DNA from: a virus
IMG/VR virus record: IMGVR_UViG_3300037963_004147
Coordinates: 39,154 to 103,153 of that record
Direction: 5' to 3' (one strand)
Length of the DNA: 64,000 nt
Shown: piece after piece, positions 37,285 through 45,507 of the stretch
How positions within the stretch are numbered: the first letter of the stretch is position 1
Layout of the letters: the number at the start of each line of letters is the position of its first letter
Notes under the pieces: generated by a model
Database searches by the model: none
What the model was told of the DNA's origin: nothing
Seen by the model: only the letters and a program-made list of their open reading frames with translations
Position numbers and translations under genes: made by a program

Positions 37285-38187
37285 TTAGATTTCAAAGTCA
37301 AAATCTTCTGTTTCCCTTTCCTCAATGATCTCTTCAGTCTTCATCTCTTGCATTTCTGCATCAGCTTCAATTTCAGGATAATCTACATTACCTGCTCCAT
37401 CATAGACTGGATCTTCGGTTATAATTTCAGCTTCTGTATTAACAGTATCTTGTTGGGTAATACCCATACCTTTTAATACATTAGCCACCATAAAATCATG
37501 AAAGTTTTTAGTATCACTTAACCAAGATCTAGGGTGAACATTTTTATAAGAATGTGTTACATGATTATAGAAAGCCCATGCATTCTCTTGATCACATTGG
37601 TAATCAAATGAAGGATTTTCCATCTCATCTTTAACAGTAGTCATTTGTCTAGGACTAATGAGATCTTCATTAAAGTACATTCTACCTAATAATTCAGCTT
37701 GAGATTTAAAATCTAACTTTGTTTGTTTTAGATTATCTCTATCATCTTTAATTCTATCAAATACCTTTTGAGCATTTTTTATTTGACTAGATATTTGTGC
37801 TCTAATCTCTTGATCTGCAGTTCCTGTATGCTTTCTTGCATAATTAAGTTCTCCACATATCATTCCGTTAGAACAAGCCATTACATAAGCTCCTATAGAA
37901 CATTGAAATCTTATAGATTTATCATATGAATTTGTCCAGGCAAACATCATACCTAGTTCAGAATCTTGTTCTGTTCCAATTTTCTTAATATGATATATGC
38001 CTTGAGCAACTTGACCTTTTCCATTGGCTCTGTAATATTCATTTGTTACAAGAAAGCCACTGTTGGCAAGCATTTGTTTAGTTGTATCTATCACGTATTT
38101 ATGTGATATAACTGTATATGTACTGCCGTGATTTGGCAGCTCTGCGTTAATTACATAACTTTTTTCTACATTTATTTTACTTGTCAT
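37285..38187 (-). CDS. DUF932-like phage/plasmid protein
   Basis: The 300 residues match the DUF932 family, common in phages and plasmids of unknown biochemical role: a beta-rich first half with IRFQCSIGAYVMACSNGMICGE, then RKHTG near 115-120, an alpha-helical middle, and NAWAFYNHVTHSYKN with WLSDTKNFHDFM towards the C-terminus. The last 50 residues are an acidic tail ending DFDFEI, like tails on other proteins of this region. It is the last sizeable gene of the minus-strand region, transcribed towards the fibre-module terminator. Confidence 0.7.
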   Translation of the reverse strand: MTSKINVEKSYVINAELPNHGSTYTVISHKYVIDTTKQMLANSGFLVTNEYYRANGKGQVAQGIYHIKKIGTEQDSELGMMFAWTNSYDKSIRFQCSIGAYVMACSNGMICGELNYARKHTGTADQEIRAQISSQIKNAQKVFDRIKDDRDNLKQTKLDFKSQAELLGRMYFNEDLISPRQMTTVKDEMENPSFDYQCDQENAWAFYNHVTHSYKNVHPRSWLSDTKNFHDFMVANVLKGMGITQQDTVNTEAEIITEDPVYDGAGNVDYPEIEADAEMQEMKTEEIIEERETEDFDFEI

Positions 38188-38238
38188 ATTTAAACTTTAT
38201 AAGTGTAAAGATAATAAATTTTTATTATTTAAAAAATT

Positions 38239-38325
38239 TTAAGTTATTAAATATAGGATAATGCCTATGATAATCATAAGCAAAATCCTATGCATAATTG
38301 TAAACATTAATCCTTCTTCTTCCAT
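38239..38325 (-). CDS. 28-aa membrane microprotein coupled to the polymerase gene
   Basis: The ATG overlaps the TAA of the DNA polymerase gene (TAATG). The frame reads MEEEGLMFTIMHRI and then LLMIIIGIILYLIT: an acidic N-terminus and one hydrophobic helix. The stop/start overlap gives translational coupling and supports a real gene. No function is known. Confidence 0.5.
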   Translation of the reverse strand: MEEEGLMFTIMHRILLMIIIGIILYLIT

Positions 38326-40325
38326 TAAAATAATTCTAATTGATTAATACTAACTGATAATATATTATTTATCTCAGATTCAATTGCTTTACTATAATAA
38401 GCAGTATCTACCTTGTAGTCTTCCCACTTAGGTTTGATATCTATCTCATTATATAAAGTCTGCATCCATTTACCAGATTCTAATTGAATTTCTCTATTAT
38501 CATTCTTATTAACTTTAATTATCTTAACGCTATCTCCACCGGATTTAGATATATAATATCTATTTGTTTTTTGAAGGTCTTTCTCAAAGAAATTACCATC
38601 TATTATAGATCTTGAAACTTGCTTCCAATTACCTTTGGATTTACCTCCAATGCAGTAATCTAATATATTACGATTCTTTTTCAGATAATCTTCAGGAAGA
38701 ATATCTTTTACAAAGTAGTTATATATTGCTTTTTTAATAACAAGTTTAGATTTATTTTTATGCAACATTAAATCATGGAAATTAAACCGTCCCTTTAATT
38801 TAACAGGAGCATATAGAAACTTAGATTTTTTTACTTTAAATAAATAATGAGGATTCTTTTCCTTCATCTTTCTCCATGCAGTTATATCAACTTCTTTAAA
38901 TTCATTTACAGCAATGTAATTGTTAACATCACCTAAAACAATCTTCTGATATGTATCATGTTCAAGATTTAATTGAGTTATAACTTCCCATTCATTACAA
39001 ATCTTTAAATAAAGATCTTTCTTATCTTTTGGGATTCTAATCTCAACACCATCCGTATTTTGTAATAAACCAACAGCTTCAGGTATCCCATCAAGTATCA
39101 TATCATATAACATCATTAGGCTTAGTTGGCCATTTAAAGTTATACGCATACATAATTCTGGGTCATAAAAGAAACTATTCTCTTCATTACTCAAACCGAA
39201 TGTTGAATTAAGTATAATTTTATATACATAATTCATAGGATTAGACTTTGGAATTTTAACTCTTTCATCAAAGAACCATTCATATTGATCACAAAACTCT
39301 TTCTTTGGGAAATGAGCTGGTGACCATTGATTTCTAATACAAAGATTAGGATAAAAACTAGTAACATCTGAAGTCATAATAATATGATCCTCATCAGATT
39401 TATAAACAGCACTCTTTCTAGCACCGTGAATACCACCTAATGCAAAAGTTGTATGTACACCTTTATGTTCTAGTTCATATCTAAATTGACCTTTAAGATT
39501 CATTGCATCTAATTCAAGACATTTAAATCTTTCAAGAGCAGCTTTAAACACGGGAGACTTAAATTCTATATAAGGAAGTATAAGATCTTTAACCTTAATA
39601 GTATTTCTATAAGTCTTCATGCTTTTAATCTCTCTAGGATGCATGTTTAACTTCTTACCTAAATAATAGGCAAATAACTCTTTAGCAATCTTTGGTTCTG
39701 AGGCACTAAATAAATTAATACCATACTGTGATGTTAACTCTTTACGTAATTTAATTTCTGATTTAGATCTGTTAAATATTTCTTTAGTAGATGCTACATC
39801 ATTAATACAATATTTTACAATTGTATTTAACTCTTCTTTAGTTTTAATTTCAGTTTCATGATGTATAGGCATATCTAAAAGATTTTGCCAATCCATACTA
39901 AACTGAATCCATTTAAGACTAGAACGTTTAGCAACATTATCCCAGTGATGTAATTTAAATAAATCAATTTGACCTATCTGCAAATGCCAGGGAGCAAATA
40001 CACCCCACTCTTTTTTATTTTGTCTAGCAATTGTTTCTTGAGCAAATTTATAAATTACTTCTGCTATTGCACATCCGGACATATTAGACCATAAATCACA
40101 ATTATTAAGTATATACTGAGTAACTTGGGCATCAAAGGCTAAGCCATTAAATGATATATGCCATTGTTTCTCATCTTTATTAGTGTGTAAAAATTCTATA
40201 AACTCTTCAAAATCATTTTGTAGATCATGAACAATAAACTTCTTTCTTTCAGAAGTTTTATAATGTTCAAATACTGCAACAAAACAATTAGACAAAGTTT
40301 CATAATCCATTATCCAATGTGTCAT
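38325..40325 (-). CDS. Family B DNA polymerase with 3'-5' exonuclease
   Basis: This 666-residue replicative polymerase has a complete exonuclease: D7/E9 in MDYET (Exo I), N60-F64-D65 in SFNGLAFDA (Exo II), and Y172/D176 in YCINDV (Exo III). Polymerase motif A is D320VTSFYP; motif B is K369IILNSTFG. Motif C reads QN423TD425G, where the canonical sequence is DTD, so only the second aspartate is kept. The length is short for the family, and no protein-priming terminal protein is evident next to it. It begins about 25 bases after a terminator hairpin, so it may be an attenuated or separate transcription unit. It works with the primase, DnaB-like helicase and SSB encoded further along the strand. 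Confidence 0.92.
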   Translation of the reverse strand: MTHWIMDYETLSNCFVAVFEHYKTSERKKFIVHDLQNDFEEFIEFLHTNKDEKQWHISFNGLAFDAQVTQYILNNCDLWSNMSGCAIAEVIYKFAQETIARQNKKEWGVFAPWHLQIGQIDLFKLHHWDNVAKRSSLKWIQFSMDWQNLLDMPIHHETEIKTKEELNTIVKYCINDVASTKEIFNRSKSEIKLRKELTSQYGINLFSASEPKIAKELFAYYLGKKLNMHPREIKSMKTYRNTIKVKDLILPYIEFKSPVFKAALERFKCLELDAMNLKGQFRYELEHKGVHTTFALGGIHGARKSAVYKSDEDHIIMTSDVTSFYPNLCIRNQWSPAHFPKKEFCDQYEWFFDERVKIPKSNPMNYVYKIILNSTFGLSNEENSFFYDPELCMRITLNGQLSLMMLYDMILDGIPEAVGLLQNTDGVEIRIPKDKKDLYLKICNEWEVITQLNLEHDTYQKIVLGDVNNYIAVNEFKEVDITAWRKMKEKNPHYLFKVKKSKFLYAPVKLKGRFNFHDLMLHKNKSKLVIKKAIYNYFVKDILPEDYLKKNRNILDYCIGGKSKGNWKQVSRSIIDGNFFEKDLQKTNRYYISKSGGDSVKIIKVNKNDNREIQLESGKWMQTLYNEIDIKPKWEDYKVDTAYYSKAIESEINNILSVSINQLELF

Positions 40326-40351
40326 AGTTTATTTTATTAATTATTAGAGCC

Positions 40352-40377
40352 AAAAAAAGACATAATAAATATGTCTT
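40352..40377 (-). terminator. Rho-independent terminator upstream of the polymerase gene
   Basis: On the minus strand AAGACATA pairs with TATGTCTT around a 5-base loop and is followed by seven T. It separates the 142-aa gene from the DNA polymerase gene. The adjoining 40378-40443 contains short crossing complements (CTAAC/GTTAG and AGTC/GACT) and TGGCAT, a weak echo of the pseudoknot elements elsewhere. Confidence 0.8.
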
Positions 40378-40443
40378 CTCTGGAGTCAGCAGGTATTTAA
40401 TGATGAGGACCCTACTAACTATATAATGCCAACTACTGGACTG

Positions 40444-40872
40444 TTAGGTAGCAGACATGATAATATTTGATTTTTTGGTTTCCTTCTCATCAACGTTAAG
40501 GTATTGTTTATAGTCAAATTCAGCAAAATTAACAGCAAATAATGCCATAAAATTTTCAATTTCACTTTTTTCAGTAATGTAAAACTCAGAAAAAGTATCA
40601 ACAGTTACTCTTTGTTCTTTGTGTACTTTACCTGTTTCTTTATTAGGAGCTTTAAGTCTCTGTGGTTGTCCATTATCATCTAATCTTGGCACCATATGAA
40701 AAGATTGCTTTCTAACTTTAGTTATACAAGCTAGTATTCCAGAAGCTGGATCATACATTGCTTCAGTGTATGGGCAATCTTGTGTTAATGGGATTAAATT
40801 AAATGATTTAACATTTCTAAATGATGATGTAACTAACATCATGTTTTTTCCAATTTGGTTTTTTGCACTCAT
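40444..40872 (-). CDS. 142-aa conserved-looking replication-region protein, unknown
   Basis: A soluble protein of mixed alpha/beta character: N-terminal LVTSSFRNVKSFNLIPLTQDC, then ILACITKVRKQSFHMVPRLDD with a Pro/Lys loop (RLKAPNKETGKVHKEQRVTV), and an acidic helical C-terminus (FMALFAVNFAEFDYKQYLNV). No catalytic motif seen. It is followed by a strong terminator and preceded by a gene ending 4 bases upstream of its ATG, so it ends an operon. A role in replication or its control is inferred only from position. Confidence 0.65.
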   Translation of the reverse strand: MSAKNQIGKNMMLVTSSFRNVKSFNLIPLTQDCPYTEAMYDPASGILACITKVRKQSFHMVPRLDDNGQPQRLKAPNKETGKVHKEQRVTVDTFSEFYITEKSEIENFMALFAVNFAEFDYKQYLNVDEKETKKSNIIMSAT

Positions 40873-40876
40873 CTTT

Positions 40877-41458
40877 TTATATTTTGTCTAAAGATATAGA
40901 ATTATTTTTTAAAAGTGCAACTTCTGCTGGAATTTTTTCATGTAATGTTTCTTTTTCTAAATCTGGTTTTGAACATATTTCATGTACTTCTTTTATTGTT
41001 TCTATACTAATTTCAAATGCCTCAGCATATACTTCATGATATTTTAAAGGATTCAAAAAACTTTCAATATACTCACTTATCTTTCCAACACTACCAAAAT
41101 ATTTTAATACTTTATTTTTAGTTGGTGTTGAAAATTTTGAGTATCTGCCATTTATAAACATATCAAAATCATGATTAAATTTTGAGTAATCAAACACATA
41201 AATGTGTCTATCTTTTTCTATTTCTGTGGCAAATTCTAATAGTTTATGTGACTTTAAAACTCTATCTTCAAAAAGTTTAAACTTTAGATCTTTATCACAA
41301 TTATATACAACTATGTACTTATAATCATTTTCTGTATAAAGACCGTCCCAGGAGATATATGTTTCTACTGGGACAAATTCTTCACCTTTTTTAATACCTA
41401 ATAAAGGGTATAAAAAAACTTTACTTTTTTGAAAATATTGAGTATAAGCACCTATCAT
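40877..41458 (-). CDS. 193-aa protein, unknown function
   Basis: The soluble alpha/beta protein has a beta-rich N-terminus (KVFLYPLLGIKKGEEFVPVE, YKYIVVYNCD, RHIYVFDYSKF) and a helical C-terminus. The start overlaps the stop of the PD-(D/E)XK nuclease gene by one base, implying coupled expression with it. No family recognised. Its context with nuclease and polymerase suggests DNA metabolism. Confidence 0.6.
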   Translation of the reverse strand: MIGAYTQYFQKSKVFLYPLLGIKKGEEFVPVETYISWDGLYTENDYKYIVVYNCDKDLKFKLFEDRVLKSHKLLEFATEIEKDRHIYVFDYSKFNHDFDMFINGRYSKFSTPTKNKVLKYFGSVGKISEYIESFLNPLKYHEVYAEAFEISIETIKEVHEICSKPDLEKETLHEKIPAEVALLKNNSISLDKI

Positions 41459-42453
41459 TATATATATTGTTTTTGTGTTAAAAATATATAGGGCAGGCTG
41501 TAATCTTTCTCTGAATAATGATAGTTGGCTTCTTGCAATGTAATAAATAATCCTTCAGCCCAAGCACCCATAGTAGACTCTAGTACATCAAATACATAAA
41601 CCTGATTATACTTGTCTATTACTACAAACTTAAACAAAATTTCATAATTATCTTTATTTTCTTGCTGTAAATATTCAAAAACTAATTTATAATATATAGC
41701 AGCTTGCATCCAATAATTATAAAAGTCTATTGTATCATTAAACTCAGAAATAGTCTTACCGGTTGTCTTTAAATCACAAATAATAACTTTTTTATTTTCA
41801 TGATCTACTTTAAAGTAATCTATAAAACCATGTAAACCAAAGTTAAAATTCTTCAAACTACAATTTAAGTATTTCTCACAATGAACTTCTATAGAATCAA
41901 GTTCAAAATCTGTTTGTTTATTTTCTTGATCTCCAAACAAACTCATTACTTCTTTATTTGATTTTAGTATCTCAACTTGACGTTTACACTTTTCTAATGT
42001 ATCATTATCAATAACATCTACATTTGAATTGTTTAGAAATTTCCAATAAGGTTTAAAGTCTTCAACTTTAATCTTAGCAATTCTTTGCTCATCAGTTTTA
42101 AGAGACTGATATAAATTCATTTCTTTCAATGAATCAAGAATTACAAAATCTTCAATTTTATCTAAATCAACCTCATCTGTATGAAGAGTCATATCCTTCA
42201 TTACTTTTCTAACATTATCACTAGGTGACTTACCAGGAACAATATTAAATTTATTCTCTAGATTATTAGGCTCAAATAGTAAACAATGAATTAACTTACC
42301 TTCTATAAGATGTTTATCAGTTTGGATCTCACGATCTTTTAATATATAATCTTTATAAAATAAAGACGGGGAAAATTGTATTTTATTTAATGAAGAATAA
42401 CTAAAGTTAAAATCTTTAGCATAGAACTCTTCTTCTTTTTGTTTATCAATCAT
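41458..42453 (-). CDS. PD-(D/E)XK exonuclease (RecB/Cas4-like fold)
   Basis: The 331-residue protein carries the RecB-type nuclease signature. An early helix has the motif GKLIHCLLFEP (about 52-62), then come GFIDYF and VIICDLKTTGK (about 210-230; Asp, then Asp-x-Lys) and QAAIYYKL (about 250-257). Related phage proteins process DNA ends for recombination or degrade host DNA. Four or eight base overlaps join it to both neighbours, the Mom-like gene upstream and the 193-aa gene downstream. It lacks the Cys cluster of Cas4 or AddB, so it is probably iron-sulfur free. Confidence 0.8.
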   Translation of the reverse strand: MIDKQKEEEFYAKDFNFSYSSLNKIQFSPSLFYKDYILKDREIQTDKHLIEGKLIHCLLFEPNNLENKFNIVPGKSPSDNVRKVMKDMTLHTDEVDLDKIEDFVILDSLKEMNLYQSLKTDEQRIAKIKVEDFKPYWKFLNNSNVDVIDNDTLEKCKRQVEILKSNKEVMSLFGDQENKQTDFELDSIEVHCEKYLNCSLKNFNFGLHGFIDYFKVDHENKKVIICDLKTTGKTISEFNDTIDFYNYWMQAAIYYKLVFEYLQQENKDNYEILFKFVVIDKYNQVYVFDVLESTMGAWAEGLFITLQEANYHYSEKDYSLPYIFLTQKQYI

Positions 42454-43087
42454 TCTTAACTATTTTACCATCTTTTGTGAAGATGAGGTTATCTGTATTT
42501 CTTGAATTAACTATTATATTTTTTCTGTTAGTTCTAGTATATATGTATCTATGCTTGGCATAATTCCCATCATGTATATATCCCATATCTAACATTTGTT
42601 TTTTATTATAGTTATTCTTTCCACTTTTTCTAGATACTTGTCTATTGGTATTAGGATCTATATATCTAGGATTCTTGCCAGTTAATCCATTGTAGTTCCA
42701 GTTAGATGCTCTATACAAACCACCATCATGATTCAATGCTGTATCTGCATATGTCAATAGCATTCCCCATCTATTATCTAGTTTCTTTATACTTTGACTA
42801 ATAAGAAATGATCCTGAATTTTCAGGCCTATCATCACGTAAACAAAATCTACTTAATGATAATACACTTCTGTGGTTACAGCTAACTGATTTTGCAGCTC
42901 CTGCTGGTGGAGGATTCCAAACTGATACACCATGTAATGTATGAGGATCTCCTTTATAGTATAAGCCAAAAACATTTGTTGCTACATTACCCATGCCGTT
43001 TGCATAGTGCCAGTTTTCTACAAAGCTTTTTGCTATGTCTTTACTTATGGGTTTAACATCCCATTGATTTTTAATTAGTTTCATCAT
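42446..43087 (-). CDS. Mom-like putative DNA-modifying acyltransferase
   Basis: The 213 residues resemble phage Mu Mom, a GNAT-like protein that modifies adenine in phage DNA to resist restriction. The matching blocks are SKDIAKSFVENWHYANG (14-30), VFGLYYKG, LSLSRFCLRDDRPENSGSFL (about 76-95), LLTYADTALNHDGGLYRASN and WNYNGLTG (about 109-135). The run of conserved Arg, Asn, Ser, Tyr, Asp and His positions fits the family. No second-strand translation activator like Com is obvious. It overlaps the upstream lipoprotein gene by 17 bases and the downstream nuclease gene by 8. The modification chemistry in this phage is unknown, and target specificity cannot be read from sequence. Confidence 0.7.
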   Translation of the reverse strand: MMKLIKNQWDVKPISKDIAKSFVENWHYANGMGNVATNVFGLYYKGDPHTLHGVSVWNPPPAGAAKSVSCNHRSVLSLSRFCLRDDRPENSGSFLISQSIKKLDNRWGMLLTYADTALNHDGGLYRASNWNYNGLTGKNPRYIDPNTNRQVSRKSGKNNYNKKQMLDMGYIHDGNYAKHRYIYTRTNRKNIIVNSRNTDNLIFTKDGKIVKND

Positions 43088-43352
43088 GAAATTTTATTAA
43101 GTGTGTGCAATACGTACTATATTGTATGCCCTGATGCTTAAAGATTAAGATATCTGAATACATTCTTGTCTCAATCCTATAACAATCTTTATATATTATT
43201 GTAGTATCTGGATAATATAAAGTGATGTCTCCTTCTATGTTTGAAGATCTAAAATAATATGCATCACCATCTTTGTCAACTTTTGCTTCAGTGCAACTTA
43301 CTAACATAAATACAGTTGTTACTGATATTAAAAATTTTTGTAATTGTTTCAT
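43071..43352 (-). CDS. Small phage-encoded lipoprotein
   Basis: A typical lipoprotein signal peptide (MKQLQKFLISVTTVFMLVSC) places the lipidated Cys at residue 20. The mature part, about 73 residues, is beta-rich with two further Cys (KDCYRI, STYCTHL) that could form a disulfide in the periplasm. Phage lipoproteins often block superinfection or act as outer spanins; neither can be decided here. It overlaps the Mom-like gene by 17 bases and follows the SPL-like gene by 2. Confidence 0.75.
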   Translation of the reverse strand: MKQLQKFLISVTTVFMLVSCTEAKVDKDGDAYYFRSSNIEGDITLYYPDTTIIYKDCYRIETRMYSDILIFKHQGIQYSTYCTHLIKFHDETN

Positions 43353-43354
43353 AA

Positions 43355-44188
43355 TTAAAATATATATCTAATTGTATCAAGATTGAAATAGCAAGAGTAT
43401 AACTGTTTAAACTCCTCAAGTAATCTTGTTTTATGTTTTATAGGATATCTCATAATACCTTTGCTATTCTTTTTTTCATAAGCCCTTCTCATAAGCTCTT
43501 GTGCTTCTGGTGAAGCTTTAGCCATTTGATTAGCATGATTAGTTAATGCAATTACTTCACATTTATTTTCACCTGCTATTTTAGCTACCATATGAAATAG
43601 TTCTTGATATTCTTCTTTCCATCCTGGATAAAATACTAATGGACTATAATTAACATGAACTTCCCATCCTAATATTTTAAGCCTATTAATATCATGAATT
43701 CTTGACTTTATGCCTTGCATCTTAGGTTCAAGTATATTTGAATACTTTTGTGGCATTAAACTAACTCTTACTCTAGGTGCTTTATTAAAATGTAAAACAT
43801 CTAGTTTTAAACGCTTAGGGTATTTAGTAGCCATTGTTGTATTTAATCTAGGATGATCATCATACCTTTTAAGGTAATCAATTAAAGGTTCTGGCAATTT
43901 CTTTTGCATTAATACTAAATCTGTATTGCATGCTATATCTACCATAGTATATATAGGATCCTGTTGATCTGGGACTTTGGTAAAACCTTTTTCCCATTCT
44001 ACAACAGACTGAAATATTTCATCAACATTTTCATTTACAAAGACTCTATGACCATTATATCTAGACATATAACAATAGGTATCTACACAACCTCCAAAGC
44101 ATCCGTAGATTAAATTGGGAGCTATGCAGTTTGCACTATTATTATTGTTTTTAGTAATTAAAGTTTTAGTTTTTTGATACTTTATCAT
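43355..44188 (-). CDS. Spore photoproduct lyase-like radical SAM protein
   Basis: The 277-residue protein resembles the SPL family. A Cys cluster (C30-x3-C34-x4-C39, in YGCFGGCVDTYCYMSRY) precedes the segment VHVNYSPLVFYPGWKEEYQELF at about 195-216, which is close to the family's HxNxSPVIxYxGWxxxY block. The canonical cluster is Cx3Cx2C; the last spacing here is longer by two, so iron-sulfur chemistry should be tested. SPL repairs UV-induced spore photoproduct; phage relatives have unproven substrates. It lies downstream of a pseudoknot element with a T-run. Confidence 0.7.
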   Translation of the reverse strand: MIKYQKTKTLITKNNNNSANCIAPNLIYGCFGGCVDTYCYMSRYNGHRVFVNENVDEIFQSVVEWEKGFTKVPDQQDPIYTMVDIACNTDLVLMQKKLPEPLIDYLKRYDDHPRLNTTMATKYPKRLKLDVLHFNKAPRVRVSLMPQKYSNILEPKMQGIKSRIHDINRLKILGWEVHVNYSPLVFYPGWKEEYQELFHMVAKIAGENKCEVIALTNHANQMAKASPEAQELMRRAYEKKNSKGIMRYPIKHKTRLLEEFKQLYSCYFNLDTIRYIF

Positions 44189-44201
44189 TTAACATAATTT
44201 A

Positions 44202-44263
44202 AAAGGGGTGGGTACGCCCCATGACAAAACGTACCCAATAACAATCAATTATGGCTACCCCTA
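44202..44263 (-). terminator. Pseudoknot-type terminator element (44.2 kb)
   Basis: Minus-strand order: GGGTACG (44237-44231), 9-base loop, GGGG (44221-44218), CGTACCC (44217-44211), one base, CCCC (44209-44206), TTTT. The 7-bp and 4-bp stems cross. An alternative nested fold pairs AGGGGT (44263-44258) with ACCCCT (44210-44205) outside the 7-bp hairpin. Either ends in T4 about 14 bases before the SPL-like gene. It fills most of the gap between that gene and the 412-aa gene. Confidence 0.55.
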
Positions 44264-44268
44264 GTATA

Positions 44269-45507
44269 TTAAAATGGAAGATCATCTAATGGACCTTCAC
44301 TTATTTGATATCCTTCTTTTAACTTTATAGATTCAAAATCAACAGTTAAAGTTTTAGAATTTTTAAATCCTGCATTTTGACCAATAACATAATTAAATAC
44401 AGCTTCTGCAATTTTTCTATATGCAAATGATGTTAATGCATTTTCTTTATGCAGCTCTTTGCATAGATGATCATAACCAAATATTCTTGATCTATCCCAT
44501 CTACAACTAAAGCCTGAAAGTCTTTTTCTTAATGCTTTAACATTTACAGAATTCCAATTCTTACCATATCTTAGCCAATCTTCATAAAAGAAGAATAAAC
44601 ATGCTAGTTTATCAATAGATTTTTCAACATTACAATTTGACATTATTTCTAATCCCATCATTACATTTTCTGGATCAGCACTTTTAAACATAGCTTCTAG
44701 ACTTTTATATTGTTCTTCAGTAAGAACAACAGAATCTTCATTACATATTTTTACTAAATCTGTATCTAATATGATTTTTTGGTCATCGGTTATATTTCTT
44801 AAAGTATTTAGTTGATCTACATTAGAATAAATATACATGTTTTCATTTCCATGTTTTATATTTTGTTCTAAATCTCTATAACTTTTTTGTACAGTACTTC
44901 TCAAATTTTGAATCTCTGTAATATTATCACAGTTATATCTATATTGAAAAGCTACACGGAATCTTGCATCTATATCTTTTATACTTGTAATGAATTCAGA
45001 TAGTGCAGACTTTAACTCTTGAGTCATATGATCCGCTATTTCTTTTAGATACTTTTTAAAAAGATCTTTTGTAAGAAAAGTGTAGTAACTATAATCTGCC
45101 ATGCTTTCAATAAATCTTTGAGATACAATTAATAAATCAGCTTTATCTGGCTTCCTTGTAACTTTAACATTATATTTATCTTTCAGATTATTAACCTTCA
45201 TTGTTGGTAAATCTAACTTTGGAAATCTATATATAGACTTATCTTTTATATCACCTATTTCAGATAATTCAAACCCAAGTTGTGAAGCATCAATATTATA
45301 TCTCCAACGAGATTCATTATGAATAACTTCAAATCCCTTGAAATAATTAAAACCTACATCATCTTGTATAAGTTCAGCTTTTGTAGTATTACAAATCTGA
45401 GTTTTTGAATTAGCAAATGAATTCATTCCAATCATTCTTTTAGCTCCTGCAGCTTCTTGACTTAAGCATTCATCTCTTAATATTATTTCAAAATTATATA
45501 TTCTCAT
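44269..45507 (-). CDS. 412-aa replication-region protein with SSB-like C-terminal tip
   Basis: No family recognised. The first 130 residues are mixed alpha/beta and include KVTRKPDKADLLIVSQRF, which resembles a segment of the next upstream protein (VTITNDYEKADFIITNDDF). The centre is long-helical (LRSTVQKSYRDLEQNIKHG). The C-terminus reads GPLDDLPF, like the acidic DDxPF tip through which bacterial SSB recruits partners. The start overlaps the 342-aa gene stop by 4 bases. A DNA-associated role is plausible from tip and position. Confidence 0.65.
   Translation of the reverse strand: MRIYNFEIILRDECLSQEAAGAKRMIGMNSFANSKTQICNTTKAELIQDDVGFNYFKGFEVIHNESRWRYNIDASQLGFELSEIGDIKDKSIYRFPKLDLPTMKVNNLKDKYNVKVTRKPDKADLLIVSQRFIESMADYSYYTFLTKDLFKKYLKEIADHMTQELKSALSEFITSIKDIDARFRVAFQYRYNCDNITEIQNLRSTVQKSYRDLEQNIKHGNENMYIYSNVDQLNTLRNITDDQKIILDTDLVKICNEDSVVLTEEQYKSLEAMFKSADPENVMMGLEIMSNCNVEKSIDKLACLFFFYEDWLRYGKNWNSVNVKALRKRLSGFSCRWDRSRIFGYDHLCKELHKENALTSFAYRKIAEAVFNYVIGQNAGFKNSKTLTVDFESIKLKEGYQISEGPLDDLPF

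Noticed and set aside
40378-40443. Another pseudoknot of the shared family
   Set aside because: The crossing complements are only 5 and 4 bp, there is no G-tract/C-tract pair, and GGCGT is replaced by TGGCAT; too weak to count.
41458-42453. Cas4 nuclease
   Set aside because: The RecB-like motifs are there but the four cysteines of the Cas4 iron-sulfur cluster are missing, and no other cas gene is nearby.
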